Shown here piece after piece: positions 56,311 through 64,000 of a stretch of DNA of 64,000 bases; position 1 is the stretch's first letter; each line of letters starts with the position of its first letter. The notes under the pieces were generated by a model. That model worked only from the letters and a program-made list of their open reading frames with translations, searched no databases and was not told where the DNA came from. The stretch lies in the NCBI RefSeq assembly GCF_004379255.2, contig NC_056042.1:15981901-16045900 (forward strand), in the 5' to 3' direction. The DNA comes from Salvia splendens (taxonomy: Eukaryota; Streptophyta; Magnoliopsida; Lamiales; Lamiaceae). Made by a program: the position numbers and the translations under genes.

Positions 56311-59300
56311 ATGTCGTTAAATTTTCTATTTTGGAACGTTAGGGGAATCGCGAATGCGTCAACCCAAAACGTCCTAAAAAGACTAATTAAATCTCATAAT
56401 ATTTGTTTTCTTGCAATAATGGAGCCGCTTACCTCCCCTAATCCGGACAAATTCTCGAAAGTGTTGGGGCTGACCTACAAGGGGACGAACACCAATGGGA
56501 AAATTTGGATTTTTGTGGAGGAAGGGATGGATTTTGTTGTGATGGATGACACGGACCAGCTGCTTCATGGGAGGCTCACTTGTCCTCGGATTTCAACCCC
56601 TATTATGATCTCGGCCGTGTATGCTAAATGCACGAGAGGAGAGCGGCATGCCCTTTGGGAAAAGATGAGAGATATTGCCCAAGTTTCGGAGGGAATATCG
56701 TGGTTCATTGGAGGGGACTTCAACACAATCCTCTCCACTCGAGATAGGACGGGAAGCGACACAAATCGTCAGGCCGAAATGGTGGATTTCACCGAGGCCA
56801 TTGAGGATTGCAGACTAATGGACCCAGGCTATGATGGGGCTGAATTCACCTGGGCAAAAAACGGCCTCATGGAAAGGCTGGATAGGGTGTTGATCAGTGA
56901 GATGACGCCCCAATTGTTTGATGCAATAAGAGTCACTAACCTACCCCGTATTGCTTCGGACCACGGGCCTCTCCTCGTCAGATGCAGGCTACCTAATGCC
57001 CACGGGGGTGGTAGAGCCTTCCGGTTCCAAAACATGTGGGTCCGGCATGAGGGTTTTGGGGAGTTGGTGCAAGAAGATTGGATGGCTCCCACGGAGACTG
57101 TGGGCCTCCTCAATTTGAAGATCAAGCTTGCTAGGATCAAACAGACGCTTAAAAGATGGAACAAGGAGGTTTTTGGGAATATACACGCCAGCCTCAAAAC
57201 TTGTGAAGAGAACATTGCGCTGGCTCAATCGGCGTTTGAAGGTGACCCCTCGGCCCGGAATAGAACAGGGGTCAACAAACAAATTGCTGAGTACATCCTT
57301 CTCCTTAAGATGGAGAAAGATTTTTGGCGTCAGAAGGCGGCCCTCCGTTGGTTGGAAGAAGGGGATAAAAACACTAGATTTTACCAAAGTTGGGTGAAGC
57401 AGAAGAGGATTCGGCTACGTATCCACAAGATTAACGCTAATGGGCGTGAACTTACGGATGACACGGCCATCAAAGAATCGGCGGTTGAGTTCTTTCAAAA
57501 CCTCCTAGCCCCAAGCTACCCGGAGCTTGTGGATCCGGACCTCAGCCTCTTACATCCACTCCCTCCCTCGGAGCAGTTGGCGGGCCTCCCCAAACCCCCG
57601 GATGCGGATGAGGTGAAACGAGCTGTCTTCGATATCTCGGCCAATAGCGCGCCCGGCCCGGATGGCTTCTCGGCATTGTTCTTCCAAGCTTGTTGGGGCA
57701 TTGTGGGGCCAGACGTGGTGGAAGCGGTTAGGCAATTTTTTGGTGGGGCTTTCCTCCCCCGCAGCTTCACGGCCACGAGTATCGTCCTCATCCCCAAGAA
57801 GCCTTTACCCGAGACTTGGGGAGACTATAGGCCCATTAGCTTGTGTAACGTGATCAACAAGGTGATTACTAAAGTCCTCACGAGGCGCCTTGCCCCATTC
57901 CTTCCAAGTGTTGTTGCACCGAATCAAAGCGGGTTTGTCAAAGGGAGGCTCCTCAATGACAATGTACTCCTTGCACAGGAGATGTTCCATGAGCTCCATA
58001 GAAGTACACCAGCCCCTAATGTTGCTATCAAGATTGACATGGCTAAGGCCTACGATAGGGTTCAATGGCCGTTCCTCCTAAAAGTCCTCAAGCAAATGGG
58101 CTTCCCCGAACCTTGGGTGGCGCTCATAGAAAGGTGCATCGGGACATGCTGGTTCTCGATCCTTATCAACGGGGCCCCGACGGGCTTTTTCAAATCCACT
58201 CAAGGCCTTAGACAAGGGGACCCCATTTCCCCCGCCCTCTTCGTCCTTGCTGCGGACTATCTCTCGAGATCACTCGATAAACTTATCCTCGGAGACAAAG
58301 AGATGACATACAAAGCAACCCGAGGCAGCATGGAGATCAGCCACCTCGCCTATGCGGACGACATCATCATCTTCACGCAAGCGGCCGTAAACCCCCTCCG
58401 GAGGCTACGTGCATGTCTTGAGCATTATGCCGAGGTGTCCGGACAACAAATCAACCTCGGCAAGAGCAATTTCTACATCTCCGAGGCGCATGAAGGCTGG
58501 TCAAACACAATCCAAAGTGAAGGAGGTTTCTCACGAGGTACGTTCCCCTTCCTCTACCTTGGTGTCCCTATTTACCGGGGGGTGAAGCGCACGGATATGT
58601 TCATGTTTCTTCGAGAGAAAATCTCGGCTAGGATATCTGGTTGGGCTCACCGACACCTTTCCTTTGGGGGGAGACTAACCTTGATAAAAAGCACACTTGA
58701 GGCGATTCCCTTACATATTTTTCAAGCGATCGAGCCAACCGGCGGAGCCCTCAAGCAATTAGATCAACAAGTGGCTCGCTTCTTTTGGGGGTCGAGTAAT
58801 GAGAAGAAAAGGACGCACTGGATAGGATGGGATCAGGTTTGCCTACCCACGGCCGAAGGGGGCTTGGGCATTCGGAAGATCAAGGAGGTCTTACGTGCCT
58901 TTAATATTAAATTATGGTGGAGATTCCGGGAACAAAACTCCCTTTGGGCTACGTACATGATGACTAAATATTGCCTTAAGGCGTCCCCACTCACAGCTAG
59001 AGCCTCGGGGAGGTGTAGCCCTACCTGGAAGAGGCTCTTGAAGGCTCGGGCACAGGCGCAACCGTACATTCGTTGGGTGGTGCGAGAAGGTAAGATATCA
59101 TTTTGGGATGACCTATGGCTAGGAGAGGTTCCTTTGAGAGAACTTTGTCTTGATGATAGGGGAGGCCCTCTTGTCCATGTTGCTGATTACATTATCAATG
59201 GATCTTGGAATGAAGCCAAGTTGCGGATTCTCCAAGCGCAAGCCGGCCTTACACATTATCCAAGCCCCTTGGCCTAGCGGTAAAGGGTGCTGGATACCGC

Positions 59301-60679
59301 GTCCATCCTGGAGGTCTCGAGTTCGAACCCTGGGTGGCGTAATTTGTCTTTCCTCCTTGTTGTAGGAGTTGATTTGTAATTTCCTCCTTCATATATATGA
59401 TATAAATATATGAAGTTAATTTTTAAAAAAAAAAAAAAAAAAAAAAAAGCCGGCCTTACACAACACATCGTCCGGAAGATCCTTGACACGCCAATCATCC
59501 CGGAGGGGCCGGATGTGCCGAGATGGAGGCTTTCACACAATGGGGAGTTCTCACTAGCATCAACTTGGGAGATCATCCGAACTCAAAGACCTATCATCCA
59601 AGGCCTTGATGACTTATGGAAAGCAGGCCTCACGTCTTCTATTGCTATCTTCATTTGGAGACTCCTTTCCAACCGAATACCGGTGGATACGAAGCTACAG
59701 TGGAGAAGAATGGAAATGGCATCTAAGTGCCAATGCTGCCCTCATAGACCGGGCATCGAATCACTGCAGCATCTCTTCATCCAAGGGGCTGGCGCCCGAG
59801 GTGTGTGGAGGGAGTTTGACTCCTGGTTCGAGGGATCTTCACCACCTCTCCGGATCAATGACACCATCCCTGAGAGGCTCGAAGTTTGGGCACGGAGAGT
59901 CCAACAACCCGGTAAGAAACACCTCAGTCGGGCGATGCCGTACCTTATTCTTTGGTTCATTTGGGCTGAGCGAAACAGGAGTCGTCATCAATCGGTGCAA
60001 TTTAAGCCTTTCAATGTGGTATGGCAAGTGCAAATGTTCCTTAGAAATAGCATGGCCAATGGATCCTACAAATCGAAGCATTGGAAAGGAGTCCGCCTCA
60101 AGATCAACGTCCCGAGTCAGGCCGAGCCACGAAGGACCAGGCCCCTCGCGATGGTGGTCAAATGGAACCCGCCGGATGAACCGTGGATCAAACTCAACAC
60201 TGACGGAGCATACATGGAGGCAACGGATAAAGCCGGGGGGGGGAGGACTTGTTCGTGACCACGAGGGCAACATGCTTGCAGCCTTTACCTCCCCACTCGA
60301 GGCTCATTCAGCCCTCGAAGCGGAGCTTATGGCCATCCAATTCGGGTTGACGCTCGCCGCAGAATTCAGAAGGCCTATATGGGTTGAGTCGGATGCACAA
60401 CAAGCGGTTAAGCTCCTAAATGGCACGCACTGGGGACCGGCCCATATTAGTCGGGTGATGGCGCGACTAGCAATCCTCAAGCGCCAACAAGACACCCGTA
60501 TCACCTTCATCCACCGGGAAGGGAATAGAGCAGGAGATCTCCTCGCCAAAATGGGATTAGAAAGAAATGACTACTGGCGTATGAATGCCCTCACGGCACC
60601 AAGGCACCTCACAGCGATGATTAGGATGGATGCAATGGGTATCCCGAACATTCGGGTCCATAATGAAGAGGAAGAATAG
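56311..60679 (+). pseudogene. LINE B ORF2 (endonuclease / reverse transcriptase / RNase H), disrupted
   Basis: Starts at ATG 56311 (MSLNFLFWNVRG), with the arrangement TAA-TC-ATG after ORF1. Domains: APE-type endonuclease (about 1-230; WNVRG, FLAIMEP, GGDFNTIL, SDHGPLL); reverse transcriptase (about 450-750; GPDGFSALFFQ, RPISLCNVINKV, QSGFVKGR, LRQGDPISPALF, YADDIIIF); zinc-binding zf-RVT (KCQCCPHRPGIESLQHLF at about 59730-59780); RNase H (KLNTDG at about 60195; LEAELMAIQFGL; WVESDAQQAV). It is open to residue about 982, where a SINE (59256-59448) intervenes. Coding resumes in register with the protein after the SINE, then shifts frame at a run of nine G (60234-60242) inside the RNase H and reads to a stop at 60677-60679. 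It cannot encode one full protein as read. Confidence 0.9.
59256..59448 (+). mobile_element. tRNA-derived SINE inserted in LINE B ORF2
   Basis: 193 bp with RNA polymerase III promoter boxes: A box TTGGCCTAGCGG (59269-59280) and B box GAGTTCGAACCC (59319-59330), about 40 bp apart. A short AT-rich body and a 25-A tail (about 59424-59448) follow. It is flanked by a target duplication GCCGGCCTTACACA (59242-59255 and 59449-59462). The tail, duplication and tRNA-like head together are diagnostic. Confidence 0.93.
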
Positions 60680-60929
60680 GCTCGAGTTTTGGTGGAAAGG
60701 GATCTATAGTCTTTCTTTTTTGGTTGAATTGTATTTTACCTTTTGAAAGGGAGTATGATGAGGTCCGGGCTTGTGGAACCGGACCGCATACTACTCCTAA
60801 TTTCCGTGTAGGCACACCACTTTCGGGTGTGGCCACGTTTTGTACTCAACCACTTTTGAAATATAGGGATGAGGGACCCACGAACCCCCCACCGTGAAGG
60901 TGTTTGAATAAAAAAAAATATATATATAT
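60680..60929 (+). other. LINE B 3' untranslated region
   Basis: Non-coding, with TGATGAGGTCCG, ACCGCATACTACTC and TTTCGGGTGTGGCCACG blocks that recur in reverse orientation in LINE C at about 61545-61670. It ends TTTGAATAAAAAAAAA followed by a (TA)n run into the target duplication. Confidence 0.8.
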
Positions 60930-61488
60930 ATATATAAGAGTTAGTTATACTTCGAATTTGCTTTTAAAATTTGACAATAACTTTGATGTTATATCGACCT
61001 AAACGATCCTATCTTGATGCTTACTAAAATGAAAGTTTGTGTTTGGATTGACTTGATTTGCTTGTTGGCCAAGTAAACCCAAATTTAAATATTTATGCTT
61101 TAAATGAAATTCCACGATACTCTATTGAACAAAATGATCTTGTCTTCGGTGCAATTACATTACAGACGTCACATTGTATGTGTGTAGGCAATTTCGATTC
61201 AACACGTTTGCTAATTGGTCAAGAAAACGCATATATAAGAGTTTTACTTCGAATAAGCTTTTAAAATATGACAATTACTGTGATGTTGTATAGAGCAAAC
61301 TGATCATATCTTGATGCTATCGGCTAACAGAGATCGTAAATGAAAGATTGTGGGTAATTTGGTTTAAAAAGGCTTGCTTGTTCGCCAAGTAAACCCAAAT
61401 ATATAGAGTTTTATTTTAAATGAATTTCCACAAGGGAACAATGATTATGATGCTCTATTGACAAAAATGATCATGTCTTCGGTGCCAT
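60930..61488. repeat. AT-rich satellite, period about 315 bp (segment 3)
   Basis: Third segment, restarting with the LINE B target duplication and carrying about two units, up to CTTCGGTGCCAT where the LINE C tail begins. No gene. Confidence 0.8.
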
Positions 61489-61819
61489 TTATTTATTTAT
61501 TTATTTATTAAACTCCATTACGGTGGAGGGTTCGCGGGTCCCTCATCCCTATATTTCAAAATAGGCTAATTACAAAGCGTGGCCACACCCGAAAGTTGTG
61601 TGCCTTGACAATAACCAAGAGTAGTATGCGGTCCGAACCCACAAGGGTCGGACCTCATCATACTCCCATCAGTAGTACAACTACATAAAACCAAGACACT
61701 CTGGCCTACCATCTACTCATGTCCGAAACCTAGGAACCATCCCCTCCGAGGCGCCGCAGTGTTAGGACTCCCATTTGCTCCTATTGGATGATGTCCATAA
61801 GCTTTTCCGGGGCTGAGGC
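61489..61819 (-). other. LINE C 3' untranslated region and (TTTA)n tail
   Basis: Reverse complement shares GAGTATGATGAGGTCCG and GGTGTGGCCACGC blocks with LINE B. A (TTTA)n microsatellite at 61488-61509 forms the tail. Confidence 0.75.
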
Positions 61820-64000
61820 CTGGTGCACTCGTATGCCGCTATCCTGCTCAAGTCCCATAGCAGATCCGCCGCTTTATTTCCTTCTCGATGGATGAACGTC
61901 GCTCAAAATTTGAGGTGGCGCTTGTGCGCGCGCAATTGCGCCACAGCGTGCCGAGTGAGCGCCGGACCCCGACCTGCGCCATTGACCAGTTTGATTGCTT
62001 GCTCGACATCTGATTCGATCCAGATTGGTAGAGCGAATTCCTTGGCTATGCCCAGCCCATGGATCATGGCCATTAACTCGGCCTCCAGAGCCGAATGTGC
62101 TTCAAGGGGTGTACTAAAGGCTACAATCATCCTGCCCAAAAAGTCCCGTATGATTCCTCCCCCTCCTGCTTTATTGGTCGCTGCATTGAAGGAGCCATCC
62201 GTGTTTAGTTTTATCCAAGGTTGGTCTGGGGGGTTCCATTTGATCGCCATGATTAGCAGTCGCGGCCAAGCTTCCGCATGTTGAGGGATGTTGAGTCCAA
62301 GTTTAACTCATTTCCAATGCTTCGGCTTCAAGCTCCCGTTGGTCATAGAGTTTTGGACGAACTTGAGGACCTGCCATACCACATTGTGAGGTTTAAACTG
62401 TGTGTTCTGATGACGGCTCATGTTTCTCTCCGACCAGAGAAACCACAAGATGAGGTAGGGCATGGCTCGGCTCAGCAGATGCTTCTTGTTCGGTTGTTGG
62501 CACCTTTGCGCCCATACTTCAATTCTCATTGGGATTGTATCATTAATGTGGAGGCGGGGGGATGCACCTTCAAACCAAGTGTCAAACTCGCACCAAACTC
62601 GGCGGGCTCCATAACCCTGTATGAAGAGGTGTTGGAGGGACTCAATGTTCGGTCGGTGGGGGCAGCATTGGCACTTGGAGGTTAGCTCAATTTCCCGCCA
62701 TTGGAGTTTTGTGTCAACCGGCACCCGATTGGAGAGTAGTCTCCAGATGAAGATGGATATGGAGGTCGTGAGTCCCGCCTTCCAAACGTCACCCAGTCCG
62801 TGAACAATCGGTCTCCGCCCTCGGACTGTATCCCAAGTTGAAGCCATCGTGAAATCCCCCTGCTTCGACAAGGTCCATCTCGGGATATCCTGTTCGTCTT
62901 GGAGGATCGGGGTATTGAGGATGCGTCCAATAATGTGCTGTGGGAGGCCGGCCTGATCATGGAGGAGTTGGAGCTTGGGTTCATCCCAGATACCATTACG
63001 AATAAAGTCCGAAACCCGGGTGGTCGGTCTTCCCCTTTCATCGAGGCATCGGTCCAGAAGAGTGGTATTACCTAGCCAGATGTCATCCCAAAAATAGATG
63101 TTTCCTTTTCCCACAAGCCACCGAATGTGTGGTTGCGCGAGGGTCCAGGCTCTAGAAAGCCTTCTCCACGTGGGGCTACTCCTACTCGGCATTCTCGAGG
63201 TAAAAGGCGAGGAGTTGGAGCAATATTTGGCCATCATGTATTGTGCCCAAAGGGAGTTTTGCTCCCGGAAGCGCCACCAAAGTTTAATGTTAAAGGCACG
63301 AAGGACCTCCTTAGTTTTGCGTATCTCGAGGCCCCCTTCATCAGTAGGGAGGCACATCTGATCCCAACCAACCCAATGGGTCCGTTTCCTCTCACTCGTG
63401 GAGCCCCAAAAAAATCGGGCCATTTATTGGTCAAGCTGTTTTAGAGAGCCGGCAGTGGGCTCAATGGCTTGGATGATATGTAAGGGGATCGCTTCTAGCG
63501 TACTCTTTATAAGCGTGAGCCTCCCTCCAAAAGATAGGTGTCGATGTGCCCAACCTGAGATCCTTCTTGCGATCTTTTCCCGGAGAAAAAGGAACATGTC
63601 CGTGTGCTTGACGCCACGATAAATGGGGATACCTAAGTAGAGGAAAGGGAAGACCCCCCTAGTGAAGCCCCCTTCCGCTTAGATCAAGTTTGCCCATTGC
63701 TCATGTGTTTCGGCAATATAGAAATTGCTCTTGGCGAGGCTGATTTGCTGACCTGAGACTCTTTCATATCTTTCAAGGCAAGCTCTGAGCCGCCGCAATG
63801 GGGTCGACGCCGCTTGTGTGAAAATAATTACGTCGTCCGCATAGGCTAAGTGGCTGACCTCAATGCATCTCCGGGAGGCTTTAAAGATCATCTCCTTTTG
63901 GCCAAGAATGAGCTTATCCAGGGCTCGTGACAAGTAGTCCGCGGCTATCACGAACAAAGCAGGGGAAATCGGGTCACCTTGTCGTAGTCCCCGTGTAGAT
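61820..64000 (-). pseudogene. LINE C ORF2 remnant (reverse transcriptase to RNase H)
   Basis: Parallel to LINE B ORF2. 63679-64000 covers the end of reverse transcriptase (FVIAADYLSRALDKL, YADDVIIFTQA). A stop replaces a residue at about 63678 (LI-stop-AEGGF), another replaces a Gln at about 63426 (LDQ-stop-MARFFWG), and 62308-63423 is open for 371 residues (RFFWGSTSERKRTHWVGWDQ to the zinc-binding KCQCCPHRPNIESLQHLF). A stop separates it from the RNase H part at 61903-62250 (KLNTDGSFNAATNKAGGGG, LEAELMAMIHGLGIA). Several breaks, hence inactive. Confidence 0.88.

Larger units (their letters stand above)
53404..60929 (+). mobile_element. LINE B: nearly full-length plant L1-type LINE
   Basis: About 7.5 kb including a nested SINE, flanked by a 19-bp target duplication (53385-53403 and 60930-60948), with an A-rich/(TA)n 3' end. 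It has a 235-bp 5' leader (53404-53638), ORF1, ORF2 (endonuclease, reverse transcriptase, zinc-binding, RNase H) and a 3' region of about 250 bp. ORF2 is broken by a SINE insertion and a later frameshift. The C-terminal RNase H marks it as a plant L1 branch with an acquired RNase HI. Confidence 0.93.
61489..64000 (-). mobile_element. LINE C: decayed L1-type LINE, 3' part (runs off the window)
   Basis: Minus-strand element of the same family as LINE B. Its 3' end is at about 61489 with a (TTTA)n tail instead of plain poly(A). The 3' untranslated region lies at about 61509-61800 and ORF2 sequence fills the rest. The 5' end, and therefore the second target duplication, is beyond 64000. Confidence 0.9.

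Noticed and set aside
59269..59340. A possible tRNA gene.
   Set aside because: The A and B boxes are present, but the sequence does not close into a clear cloverleaf, and the poly(A) tail and target duplication identify a SINE.
59256..59448. The stretch after the LINE B ORF2 stop read as a normal gene end.
   Set aside because: The last few residues before that stop come from SINE sequence; the same protein family continues right after the SINE.

Overview
This window is nuclear DNA from a flowering plant, most likely a eudicot. The evidence is Copia-type LTR retrotransposons, plant L1-type LINEs with a C-terminal RNase H, a PIF/Harbinger-type element, a tRNA-derived SINE, and decayed intron-bearing copies of two plant microtubule-associated protein genes. 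I see no intact host gene. Almost everything is repeat, transposon or pseudogene, so a heterochromatic (perhaps pericentromeric) location is likely, although that is inference.

Layout. (1) 1-23.46 kb: a same-strand series of broken exons and introns from a MAP65 (PRC1/Ase1-type microtubule bundler) gene and a MOR1/XMAP215 (TOG-domain microtubule polymerase) gene. The 5' part of MAP65 runs into the 5' part of MOR1 in the same orientation, and this chimeric unit is present twice (starting at 1 and about 9.2 kb). Two further scrambled MOR1-only copies follow. Two Copia elements sit inside: Copia-1 (1851-7208, identical-looking LTRs, intact 1332-residue polyprotein) and Copia-2 (11943-16980, LTRs differing at about two sites, polyprotein open but apparently lacking the integrase zinc-binding domain). 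(2) 23.5-47.7 kb: one very long G/T-rich, C-poor tandem array. It has a macro-unit of about 2.7 kb, an 853-bp deletion derivative amplified between 34.8 and 44.0 kb, and an alternating two-unit higher-order period of about 1705 bp. A young non-autonomous LTR element (37314-39169) is inserted in it. (3) 47.74-49.35 kb: a PIF/Harbinger-type element that carries only the Myb/SANT-like ORF1 gene, flanked by TAA. (4) 49.35-64 kb: an AT-rich satellite with a period of about 315 bp, broken by three insertions of related L1-type LINEs. LINE A (minus strand, ORF1-only, 18-bp target duplication) holds a hAT-like MITE. LINE B (plus strand, about 7.5 kb, 19-bp target duplication) holds a SINE in its ORF2. 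LINE C (minus strand, decayed) runs off the window end.

None of these genes forms a host pathway. The coding potential is retrotransposon gag-pol (Copia-1, Copia-2), a gag-like protein (the element in the G/T array), a transposon accessory DNA-binding protein, and LINE ORF1/ORF2. The points most worth following are the MAP65-MOR1 chimera, the two-tier organisation of the G/T array, the ORF1-only LINE, and the Copia element without an integrase zinc domain.
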